6,753 nt of DNA. Source: Gammaproteobacteria bacterium (GTDB taxonomy: Bacteria > Pseudomonadota > Gammaproteobacteria > Arenicellales > Spongiicolonaceae). Shown in pieces: positions 1 through 6,046 of the stretch. Positions within the stretch are counted from its first letter, which is position 1. Every line of letters begins with the position of its first letter. A program made the translations under genes and the position numbers. The notes beneath the pieces were generated by a model, which saw only the letters and a list, made by a program, of their open reading frames with translations, was not told the DNA's origin and searched no databases. The stretch covers positions 1-6,753 of the forward strand of contig RKSH01000107.1 in assembly GCA_007570945.1 (NCBI GenBank). Reading direction: 5' to 3'.

Positions 1-392
1 CGGTCAAACTGGTTGTCGCGCTGAAAGTCCGGCGCCTCGCGCAAATATTGCGCCAGGGTGCCGTCGCTGATGCGGTAGCCATGGTCGCGCGCATCGTCGG
101 CCAGCAACCGCTCGCGCACCAGTTCATCCACCACTTGTTGCTTGAAGGCGCGGCTGGCAAACCATTCCGGGTCGGCGTCGCGGTCGGCCGCGCTCATCTG
201 CCGCCGCCGCTCGGCGAGGATGTTTTGGTACTCGTAGTAATCAATCTCAACGCCGTTGATGTCGGCGATGTCCACGATGGCCTCGCCCTGGAAATATTCG
301 CTGATGCCCCAGAAGGCGAAAGGAATGCACAGCAGCCCGACAATAAACCAGGCAATCCAGCCGCTGGCGCGGTCACGAATGGCGGTGAGCAT
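1..392 (-). CDS. ppiD: PpiD-like periplasmic folding chaperone / peptidyl-prolyl isomerase, N-terminal part (runs off left edge)
   Basis: Only the first 130 codons are in the window. The reading starts MLTAIRDRASGWIAW and continues with a hydrophobic segment at about residues 12-31, followed by WGISEYF. This is the typical start of PpiD/SurA_N_3 proteins: a short basic cytoplasmic stretch, one inner-membrane anchor, then a periplasmic chaperone region. Residues 37-130 (DIADINGVEIDYYEYQ onward, with Arg/Gln-rich helices and VVDELVRERLL) fit the SurA-like N-terminal chaperone domain. The parvulin domain expected in a protein of roughly 600 residues would lie outside the window. PpiD helps fold newly exported proteins beside the Sec translocon. 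The ATG at 392 was chosen because the family signature begins there. No clear Shine-Dalgarno sequence precedes it. A candidate promoter and a repeat array lie in the 154-nt gap upstream, so it may be transcribed separately from aroC. The family is well supported; orthology to E. coli PpiD is inferred. Confidence 0.87.
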   Translation of the reverse strand, partial: MLTAIRDRASGWIAWFIVGLLCIPFAFWGISEYFQGEAIVDIADINGVEIDYYEYQNILAERRRQMSAADRDADPEWFASRAFKQQVVDELVRERLLADDARDHGYRISDGTLAQYLREAPDFQRDNQFD

Positions 393-399
393 GGTTCAA

Positions 400-546
400 A
401 CGGTGGTTGGTGAACGGGGCGGCGAGTGTAGCACGGCGGGGACGGTGGTTGCAGTGCATGAAGCGGTGGTTGCGACGGTGAACATGACGGTTGCGGCGGT
501 AAAGGCGACGGTTGCAGTGCTAAACATGGCGGTTGCAGCGGCGAAG
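400..546 (-). repeat. Degenerate 21-bp tandem repeat array between aroC and ppiD
   Basis: Five consecutive 21-bp units (442-462, 463-483, 484-504, 505-525, 526-546) share the core GGTTGC on the plus strand, or GCAACC in the direction of transcription. The commonest form is acggtggttgcagtg followed by six variable bases. Units differ from each other at several positions, so the array is old or diverging. A weaker copy at 400-420 shares CAACCACCGT with the 442-462 unit and lies in phase two units away. The unit between them (421-441) is not recognisably similar and holds the candidate ppiD -10 box. The array ends at the base next to the aroC stop codon; the following 21 bases inside aroC do not match. 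Related units lie inside metG at 5025-5108. No known repeat family was recognised. Confidence 0.8.
425..433 (-). promoter_or_regulatory. Candidate extended -10 promoter for ppiD
   Basis: On the minus strand the sequence reads TGC-TACACT, an extended -10 form differing from TATAAT at two positions. It would place the start of transcription near 418, about 26 nt before the ppiD ATG. The region 17 bp upstream is a repeat unit and has no good TTGACA-like -35 box. This is a pattern match only; ppiD could instead be read from the apbC operon. Confidence 0.35.
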
Positions 547-1605
547 TCACCCGCACTGGGCGCGGTGGCGCAGGGCGTGGTCGGTGAGCACCAGGGCCAA
601 CATGGCCTCGGCGATGGGAATGGCGCGGATGCCGACGCACGGGTCGTGGCGGCCGGTGACGCTGATGTCGGCGGGGTTGCCGGCGGTGTCCACGGTGCGG
701 CCCTTGATGCGGATGCTGGAGGTGGGCTTGAAGGCGATGCTGACCAAAATGTCCTGGCCGGTGGTGATGCCGCCGAGCACGCCGCCGGCGTTGTTGGTGG
801 CGAAGCCGTCCACGGTGAGCTCGTCGCGGTGGACGCTGCCAAGTTGCGCCACGCTGGCGAAGCCGGCGCCGACCTCCACGCCCTTGACCGCGTTGATGCT
901 CATCATGGCGGCGGCGATGGCGGCGTCCACGCGGTCAAACACCGGCTCGCCCCAGCCGGCCGGCGCGCCGCTGGCGCACAGGTGAAGACGGGCGCCGGCC
1001 GAGTCGCCGCTCTTGCGCAACTCGTCCAACAACTGCGCCATGGCCGGCACCTGGGCGGGGTCGGCGCAAAAGAACGGGTTATTGTCCACCTCATCCCAGT
1101 CGGCCACCGAGGCGCGGATGGCGCCCAGTTGGGTCAGGCAGCCGCGGATGCGGACGCCGAATTGTTCGGCCAGGTATTTGCGCGCGACGGCGCCGGCCGC
1201 CACCCGCGCCGCGGTCTCGCGCGCCGAGGCGCGGCCGCCGCCGCGGTGGTCGCGGACGCCGTATTTTTTGTGGTAGGTGAAGTCGGCATGGCCGGGGCGG
1301 AATAAATCCCTAATCGCGTCGTATTCGCGCGGCCGCTGGTCCACGTTGTCAATCACCAGCGCGATGGGCGCGCCGGTGGTTTGCCCCTCAAACACGCCGG
1401 ACAGAATCCGCACCCGGTCGGCCTCGCGCCGCTGGCTGGTAAACCGCGACGCCCCCGGCCGGCGGCGGTCCAGGTCAGGCTGAATGTCGCCCTCCGCCAA
1501 GGCCACCGCCGGCGGGCAGCCGTCCACCACGCAACCGACGGCCGGCCCGTGGCTCTCGCCGAAAGTGGTGACGGCGAAATTTCTGCCGATGGTGTTGCCG
1601 GGCAT
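547..1605 (-). CDS. aroC: Chorismate synthase
   Basis: AroC converts 5-enolpyruvylshikimate-3-phosphate to chorismate, the last step of the shikimate pathway, in the cytoplasm, using reduced FMN as cofactor. The 352-residue product shows the family signatures in order: GNTIGRNF and TTFGESHGPAVG near the N-terminus (conserved His19), DRRRPGASRFTSQRRE at 46-61, FRPGHADFTYHKKYGVRDHR at 102-121 (conserved His106) followed by GGGRASARET, NNAGGVLGGITTGQ at 271-284, and GRHDPCVGIRAIPIAEAM at 318-335. It starts 3 nt after the dcd stop codon, without a clear ribosome binding site, so it is probably translated by coupling with dcd. The C-terminus stops at RAQCG, about nine residues earlier than the 361-residue E. 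coli protein, and the 21-bp repeat array begins at the next base. The missing tail is not catalytic, so the enzyme should be active. Confidence 0.98.
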   Translation of the reverse strand: MPGNTIGRNFAVTTFGESHGPAVGCVVDGCPPAVALAEGDIQPDLDRRRPGASRFTSQRREADRVRILSGVFEGQTTGAPIALVIDNVDQRPREYDAIRDLFRPGHADFTYHKKYGVRDHRGGGRASARETAARVAAGAVARKYLAEQFGVRIRGCLTQLGAIRASVADWDEVDNNPFFCADPAQVPAMAQLLDELRKSGDSAGARLHLCASGAPAGWGEPVFDRVDAAIAAAMMSINAVKGVEVGAGFASVAQLGSVHRDELTVDGFATNNAGGVLGGITTGQDILVSIAFKPTSSIRIKGRTVDTAGNPADISVTGRHDPCVGIRAIPIAEAMLALVLTDHALRHRAQCG

Positions 1606-1608
1606 GAA

Positions 1609-2175
1609 TCAGGCGCGGGGCAGGGTGACGCCGCGCTGGCCCTGGTATTTGCCGGCGCGGTCTTTGTACGACGTTTCGCAGGGCTCGTCGCCCTGGAAAA
1701 AGACCACCTGGGCGATGCCCTCGTTGGCGTAGACTTTTGCCGGCAGCGGGGTGGTGTTGGAAAATTCCAGGGTGGCGTGGCCTTCCCACTCCGGTTCAAA
1801 CGGCGTGACATTGACGATGATGCCGCACCTGGCGTAGGTGGATTTGCCAAGGCACACGGTCAGCACATCGCGCGGGATGCGGAAAAATTCCACGGTGCGG
1901 GCCAGGGCGAAAGAGTTGGGCGGGATGATGCACACCTCGCCGCGGTAGTCGACAAAACTGTTCTCGTCAAAGCGCTTGGGGTCGACGATGGCCGAGTTGA
2001 TGTTGGTGAAAATCTTAAATTCGTCGGAGCAGCGGATGTCGTAGCCGTAACTGGAGGTGCCGAAAGAAACCACGCGCCCGCCGTCGACGGCGCCGATTTG
2101 CCGCGGCACAAATGGTTCAATCATGCCGTGCTCCACCGCCATGCGGCGGATCCATTTGTCGGATTTGACGCTCAT
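1609..2175 (-). CDS. dcd: dCTP deaminase
   Basis: Dcd deaminates dCTP to dUTP, which dUTPase then hydrolyses to give dUMP for thymidylate synthesis. The 188-residue protein begins MSVKSDKWIRRMA, the usual start for the Pseudomonas and betaproteobacterial type, and has the same length as that group. Recognisable blocks are SSYGYDIRC (41-49), FTNINSAIVDPK (56-67), VCIIPPNSFALARTVE (81-96), CLGKSTYARCGIIVNVTP (108-125) and the active-site stretch EWEGHATLEFSN (129-140), with the likely catalytic Glu137. It ends KYQGQRGVTLPRA. The GKSTYARCG motif is where E. coli Dcd has GRSSLARLG. The ATG overlaps the apbC stop codon as ATGA and no Shine-Dalgarno sequence is visible, which points to translational coupling. 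An upstream extension of the same frame runs antiparallel through apbC codons and is not used. Monofunctional deaminase activity is inferred from the family type. Confidence 0.98.
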   Translation of the reverse strand: MSVKSDKWIRRMAVEHGMIEPFVPRQIGAVDGGRVVSFGTSSYGYDIRCSDEFKIFTNINSAIVDPKRFDENSFVDYRGEVCIIPPNSFALARTVEFFRIPRDVLTVCLGKSTYARCGIIVNVTPFEPEWEGHATLEFSNTTPLPAKVYANEGIAQVVFFQGDEPCETSYKDRAGKYQGQRGVTLPRA

Positions 2176-3269
2176 GTGTTTTGCACCACAATGTCGGGAA
2201 AGGCCGCGCTGTAGTCCTTGCGCTGTGCGGCCAGCCGCGCCGCGGTGGTTCTGGCGATGGCGAGGTAGGCGCGCGCCACCGGGTGTTCCGGATCGGCGGT
2301 GACGGTGGGCCGGCCGCCGTCGGCGTCCTCGCGCACCTTCATGGCAAGCGGCACCTTGCCGAGCAATGCAACGCCGTAGTCGCGCGCCATCCTCTCGCCG
2401 CCGCCGGCGCCGAACACCGCCTCCGCATGGCCGCACTTGGGGCAGACATGGCCGCTCATGTTCTCCACCACGCCGAACACCGGAATCTCCACCTTCTCAA
2501 ACATCTTGTACGCCTTGCGCGCATCCAGCAGCGCGATGTCCTGCGGCGTGGTCACAATCACCGCGCCGGTGACCGGCACCTTCTGCGCCAGCGTCAGTTG
2601 AATGTCGCCGGTGCCGGGCGGCAGGTCGATGACCAGATAATCCAGATTGTCCCACGCCGTGTCCTTGAGCAGTTGCTCCAGGGCCTGGGTCACCATCGGC
2701 CCGCGCCAAATCATGGGCGTCTCCTCGTCAATGAGAAACCCGATGGACATGGTTTGCAAACCGTGGCTCAGCACCGGCTCCATGCTGCGGCCGTCCTTGG
2801 ACTCGGGCTTTTGGTTCACGCCCATCATGCGCGGCTGGCTGGGGCCGTGGATGTCGGCGTCCAAAATGCCGGCGCGGGCGCCTTCGGTGGACAGCGCCAG
2901 GGCCAGGTTGGCGGCGACGGTGGACTTGCCGACGCCGCCCTTGCCGGAGGCGACGGCGATGATGTTCTTGACGCCGCGCAGGGGCTTGGCGCCTTTTTGC
3001 ACCGAGTGGGTGTTGACCTTGGTGGTGACGGTGACCTCGGCGGCGGCGGCCAGGGCGGCGTCCAGTTCGCCGATGCGCGCTTTCACCTGGTCGGCGAGGG
3101 CCGGATGCCACGAGCGCGCCGGGTAGCCGAGGGCGATGTCCACCCGCAATGCGCCGTTGTCCAGCGATACGCCGCGCACCGCCTTGGCCGCGCCGAGGGC
3201 GGCGCCGCTGTGGGGGTCGGCGATGGATTCCACGCTTTGCTGAATCTGGGCGGCGGTGACGGCGGTCAT
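2172..3269 (-). CDS. apbC: Iron-sulfur cluster carrier protein ApbC (Mrp/NBP35 family P-loop ATPase)
   Basis: ApbC/Mrp proteins bind a 4Fe-4S cluster at a dimer interface and pass it to apo-proteins in the cytoplasm, a step that needs their ATPase. The 365-residue product has an N-terminal MIP18/DUF59-type domain (about 1-80) and a ParA/MinD-like ATPase domain. The deviant Walker A motif is GKGGVGKST at 109-117, with Lys110 as the signature lysine. LDADIHGPS (136-144) and DLPPGTGD (215-222) are the other nucleotide-binding motifs. ENMSGHVCPKCGH (269-281) carries the paired cysteines Cys276 and Cys279 that bind the cluster. Its length is close to that of E. coli ApbC/Mrp. It is the first gene of the minus-strand operon, with a strong candidate promoter about 30 bp upstream, and it diverges from metG. 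The ATG at 3269 fits the family N-terminus. Confidence 0.97.
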   Translation of the reverse strand: MTAVTAAQIQQSVESIADPHSGAALGAAKAVRGVSLDNGALRVDIALGYPARSWHPALADQVKARIGELDAALAAAAEVTVTTKVNTHSVQKGAKPLRGVKNIIAVASGKGGVGKSTVAANLALALSTEGARAGILDADIHGPSQPRMMGVNQKPESKDGRSMEPVLSHGLQTMSIGFLIDEETPMIWRGPMVTQALEQLLKDTAWDNLDYLVIDLPPGTGDIQLTLAQKVPVTGAVIVTTPQDIALLDARKAYKMFEKVEIPVFGVVENMSGHVCPKCGHAEAVFGAGGGERMARDYGVALLGKVPLAMKVREDADGGRPTVTADPEHPVARAYLAIARTTAARLAAQRKDYSAAFPDIVVQNT

Positions 3270-3274
3270 TGCAG

Positions 3275-3290
3275 TTCACTTTCCAGTGAA
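3275..3290 (-). promoter_or_regulatory. Small hairpin with purine loop in the apbC 5' leader
   Basis: The minus strand reads TTCACT-GGAA-AGTGAA, a perfect 6-bp stem with a 4-nt loop, five bases upstream of the apbC ATG. If transcription starts where the nearby -10 box predicts, the hairpin fills most of a leader of roughly 22 nt. The loop and adjacent bases (GGAAAG) are the only purine-rich, Shine-Dalgarno-like bases before the start codon, so the ribosome site may be presented in the loop. The same bases form a palindrome in DNA and could also be a protein-binding site. The function is inferred. Confidence 0.4.
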
Positions 3291-3303
3291 AAAACGGCAT
3301 TAT
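3275..3303 (+). promoter_or_regulatory. Weak candidate sigma70-type promoter for metG
   Basis: TTCACT (3275-3280) and CATTAT (3298-3303) are 17 bp apart, and each matches the consensus -35 and -10 hexamers at four of six positions. This would give a metG leader of about 30 nt. The -10 overlaps the apbC -10 on the other strand, so the two promoters could compete. The match is modest, and AT-rich sequence in this gap is scarce enough that other placements are possible. Confidence 0.3.
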
Positions 3304-3307
3304 ACCA
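3299..3307 (-). promoter_or_regulatory. Extended -10 promoter of the apbC-dcd-aroC operon
   Basis: On the minus strand the sequence reads TGG-TATAAT, a perfect -10 hexamer with an extended TGn element, in otherwise very GC-rich DNA. The TATAAT spans 3304 down to 3299, which predicts transcription starting near 3291-3292, about 22 nt before the apbC ATG. No TTGACA-like -35 box is seen at the expected distance, which is common for extended -10 promoters. Confidence 0.65.
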
Positions 3308-3339
3308 CGCCGCCCCGCGCACTCCCCGGGCCGCCGCAC

Positions 3340-5436
3340 ATGACCGCCAGGCCGCACAAAAAACAGCCGCGAAAAATTCTCGTCACCAGCGCCCTGCCCT
3401 ACGCCAACGGGCCGCTGCACATCGGCCACATGCTGGAGTACATCCAGAGCGACATCTGGGTGCGCTTTCAGCGGTTGCGCGGCCACGAGATTTACCATGT
3501 GTGCGCCGACGACGCCCACGGCACGCCCATCATGTTGCGCGCGCGCGACGACGGCGTCACGCCGGAGGAGTTAATCGCGCGCATGGAAAAAGAGCACCGC
3601 GACGACTACCGCGACTTCGGCATTTCCTTCGACAACTACCACTCCACCCACTCCGAGGAAAACCGCGCCATCGCCGAGGGCATTTTCGCCGCGCTGCAAG
3701 GCGGCGGACACATCGCGCGGCGCGAGATTGAGCAGTCATATGACGCGGCGGAAAAAATGTTTCTGCCCGACCGTTTCATCAAGGGTGAGTGTCCGCGCTG
3801 CGGCGCCGCCGAGCAGTACGGCGACAGTTGCGAAAACTGCGGCAGCACCCACACCCCGGCCGAGTTGCGCAACCCGGTGTCGGTGATTTCCGGCAGTACG
3901 CCGGTGCTGAAATCATCCGAGCATTATTTTTTCCGCCTCGGCGATTTTTCCGAATTTCTCAAGGAGTGGGTGGACGGCGGCCACTTGCAAGAGGACGCGC
4001 GCAACAAAGTCTCCGAATGGTTCGCCGACGGCCTGCGCGACTGGGACATCTCGCGCGACGCGCCCTACTTCGGCTTCACCATCCCCGGCGAGAGCGGCAA
4101 ATATTTTTATGTGTGGCTGGACGCGCCCATCGGCTACATGGCCAGTTTCAAAAATTTGTGCGACAAAAAAGGCCTGGACTTCGACGAATTCTGGCGCGCC
4201 GGCAGCGAGACAGAGTTGTACCACTTCATCGGCAAGGACATTCTTTATTTTCACGCGCTGTTCTGGCCGGCCATGCTGCACGGCGCCAACCACCGCAAAC
4301 CGAGCGCGCTGTTCGCCCACGGCTTTCTCACCGTGGACGGGCGGAAAATGTCCAAGAGCCGCGGCACTTTCATCATGGCGCGCACCTACCTAAACCACCT
4401 CGCGCCGGATTATTTGCGCTACTACTTCGCGGCCAAACTCAACCACCGCGTGGAGGACCTGGACCTTAATCTGGAGGACTTCGTGCGCCGCGTGAACTCC
4501 GACCTGGTGGGCAAAGTGGTCAACATCGCAAGCCGCAGCGCCGGTTTTGTGCACCAGCACTTCGGCGGCAAACTCGGCGGCGCGCTGGACGATGAAACGT
4601 TGTTCGCCGAGTTCACCGCCGCGGCCGCCACCGTCGCCGACCATTTTGAGCGGCGCCGCTACAGCCGGGCGGTGCGGGTAATCATGGACCTCGCCGACCG
4701 CGCCAACCGCTACTGGAGCGCGGCGCGGCCGTGGGAGTTGGCCGGCGCCGGTGGTGATGGCGAGGGCGAAAGTGACGCCGGCGCGCGCGACAAACTGCTT
4801 GCGGTATGCACCCAGTCGCTGAACATGTTCCGCATCCTGGCCGGGTTTCTGGCGCCGGTGACGCCGGCGTTGGCGCGGCGCGCCGGGGATTTTCTGCGCG
4901 TCGACTTAAGCGCGGCCGGCGGCTGGGACGATTTGCAGACTCCGCTGTTGAACCATACAATCGCGCCTTTCACCCCGCTGCTTGCGCGCATTGACCGCCG
5001 CCAGGTGCGCAATATTGTGAACGATTCCAGGGATACAACCACCACTTCCGACGGTGCAACCGTCACGTCCGCCACTGCAACCACGGCCTCCGCCCATGAA
5101 CCATTGGCCGCCGCCATCTGCATGGACGAGTTCACCAAAGTGGACCTGCGAGTGGCGCGCATCGTCAAGGCCGAGGCCGTGGCCGGCGCCGACAAACTGC
5201 TGCGACTCACCATGGACCTCGGCTTTGAAACGCGCACCGTGTTCGCCGGCATCAAGCCGGCATATGCGCCCGCCGATTTGGAAGGCCGGCTCGCCGTGGT
5301 GGCGGCCAACCTGGCGCCGCGCAAGATGCGCTTCGGCGTTTCCGAAGGCATGGTGCTGGCGGCCGGGCCGGGCGGCGGCGACATCTGGCTGCTGTCCGCC
5401 GACGCCGGCGCGCCGCCGGGCAGCCGGGTGAAATGA
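3340..5436 (+). CDS. metG: Methionyl-tRNA synthetase with fused C-terminal tRNA-binding domain
   Basis: MetG charges tRNA(Met) with methionine for both initiation and elongation. The 698-residue product has a class I catalytic core: the HIGH motif at 27-30 within ANGPLHIGHM, a zinc knuckle with Cys151, Cys154, Cys164 and Cys167 (same spacing as E. coli), WLDAPIGYM near 264, and KMSKS at 336-340. An alpha-helical anticodon domain follows. A low-complexity Ala/Thr/Ser linker at about 562-590 is made of four 21-bp repeats, and an EMAPII/Trbp111-type tRNA-binding domain (FTKVDLRVARIVKAEAV onward) occupies about 598-698. A Gly/Glu/Asp-rich insert lies at about 468-482. The ATG at 3340 was chosen because it sits 12 codons before KILVTSALPYANG. 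An in-frame ATG at 3256 would overlap the start of apbC and was not used. The stop codon overlaps the next gene as ATGA. Confidence 0.98.
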   Translation: MTARPHKKQPRKILVTSALPYANGPLHIGHMLEYIQSDIWVRFQRLRGHEIYHVCADDAHGTPIMLRARDDGVTPEELIARMEKEHRDDYRDFGISFDNYHSTHSEENRAIAEGIFAALQGGGHIARREIEQSYDAAEKMFLPDRFIKGECPRCGAAEQYGDSCENCGSTHTPAELRNPVSVISGSTPVLKSSEHYFFRLGDFSEFLKEWVDGGHLQEDARNKVSEWFADGLRDWDISRDAPYFGFTIPGESGKYFYVWLDAPIGYMASFKNLCDKKGLDFDEFWRAGSETELYHFIGKDILYFHALFWPAMLHGANHRKPSALFAHGFLTVDGRKMSKSRGTFIMARTYLNHLAPDYLRYYFAAKLNHRVEDLDLNLEDFVRRVNSDLVGKVVNIASRSAGFVHQHFGGKLGGALDDETLFAEFTAAAATVADHFERRRYSRAVRVIMDLADRANRYWSAARPWELAGAGGDGEGESDAGARDKLLAVCTQSLNMFRILAGFLAPVTPALARRAGDFLRVDLSAAGGWDDLQTPLLNHTIAPFTPLLARIDRRQVRNIVNDSRDTTTTSDGATVTSATATTASAHEPLAAAICMDEFTKVDLRVARIVKAEAVAGADKLLRLTMDLGFETRTVFAGIKPAYAPADLEGRLAVVAANLAPRKMRFGVSEGMVLAAGPGGGDIWLLSADAGAPPGSRVK
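5025..5108 (+). repeat. Four 21-bp repeat units inside metG, encoding the interdomain linker
   Basis: Four in-frame units (5025-5045, 5046-5066, 5067-5087, 5088-5108) follow the pattern TTCC-six variable bases-GCAACC-five variable bases; the first has ACAACC and the last GAACCA in the core. They encode roughly TTTTSDG / ATVTSAT / ATTASAH / EPLA at residues 562-590 of MetG, between the anticodon domain and the tRNA-binding domain. The unit at 5067-5087 shares the 12-mer CACTGCAACCAC with the reverse complement of the 442-462 unit in the aroC-ppiD gap. Unit length, core and orientation relative to transcription are the same at both sites, so the two arrays probably belong to one family. Confidence 0.7.
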
Positions 5437-6044
5437 CCGCTGACGCCGGCCGCCCCACCGCCGCCGACCTCGACCGCTGCCTGCCGCAAACCCAGTGCAC
5501 CGCCTGCGGCTACCCGTCCTGCCGCGACTACGCCGAAGCCATGGCCGCCGGCCGCGCCGACTTAAATCGCTGCCCGCCGGGCGGCGAGGTGACGGTGCAA
5601 CTGCTGGCCAAAGCATTGCGCGCGCCGGCCAAACCATTGGCCGCGGACGTGCCAGCGCCCATGCCGCGCAAGGTGGCGCGCATTGTGGAAGCCGAGTGCA
5701 TCGGTTGCGCGCTATGCACGCCGGCCTGCCCCACCGACGCCATTGTGGGCGCCGCCAAAACCATGCACAGCGTGCTCGCCGCGCGCTGCACCGGTTGCGG
5801 TTTGTGCCTGCCGCCATGCCCCATGGACTGCATTGAGCTGCGGCCGGCGGCGGCCGGGGAAAGCGGACCATGGCGCGACTACGGCATGGCCGAGGCCGAA
5901 AATTTTCGCGCATACAAACAAGCGCGCGGCCGGCGGCTGCGACAACGCCGCGGTGAGAAAAAAACGCCGCTGTCCACCATGCGCATACGCGAACAAATTT
6001 CCGCCGCCGTGGCGCGGGTGCGGGCGCGGCGGGTTGACTTATAA
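5433..6044 (+). CDS. rsxB: Soluble RnfB/RsxB-like iron-sulfur ferredoxin
   Basis: This 203-residue protein resembles the B subunit of the Rnf/Rsx electron-transfer complex. An N-terminal 4Fe-4S domain has CTACGYPSC (Cys22, Cys25, Cys30) and a distal cysteine in RCPPGG (Cys47). Two bacterial-type 4Fe-4S ferredoxin motifs follow: CIGCALCTPACP (Cys89, 92, 95, 99) and CTGCGLCLPPCP (Cys119, 122, 125, 129). It could therefore hold three clusters. It lacks the hydrophobic N-terminal anchor of E. coli RsxB, and no other rnf subunit is present here, so it is probably a stand-alone cytoplasmic electron carrier of the kind found beside nth in betaproteobacteria and some gammaproteobacteria. The C-terminal 45 residues are rich in Arg and Lys and have no recognised domain. 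It overlaps metG by 4 nt and ends 2 nt before nth. The electron donor and acceptor are unknown. Confidence 0.9.
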   Translation: MTADAGRPTAADLDRCLPQTQCTACGYPSCRDYAEAMAAGRADLNRCPPGGEVTVQLLAKALRAPAKPLAADVPAPMPRKVARIVEAECIGCALCTPACPTDAIVGAAKTMHSVLAARCTGCGLCLPPCPMDCIELRPAAAGESGPWRDYGMAEAENFRAYKQARGRRLRQRRGEKKTPLSTMRIREQISAAVARVRARRVDL

Positions 6045-6046
6045 AA

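Noticed and set aside
396..842. Minus-strand frame reading through the repeat array with an Ala/Thr-rich tail, a possible frameshifted extension of aroC
   Set aside because: AroC is intact in its own frame to a normal C-terminal region, so no frameshift is needed. The tail is the same repeat read in the frame used by metG.
256..1305. Plus-strand open frame of 349 codons across the repeat array and aroC
   Set aside because: It is antisense to aroC. The heptad-like pattern in its translation (VVAVHEA and similar) reflects the 21-bp repeats and does not indicate a coiled-coil protein.
3256..3339. In-frame upstream ATG that would extend MetG by 28 residues
   Set aside because: The extension overlaps the apbC start on the other strand, crosses the divergent promoter region, and adds residues that MetG proteins do not have; the family signature starts shortly after the ATG at 3340.
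2181..3731. Plus-strand open frame of 516 codons across apbC and the start of metG
   Set aside because: It is antisense to a fully recognisable apbC, has Gly/Ala/His-rich composition typical of a shadow frame in GC-rich DNA, and shows no domain motifs.
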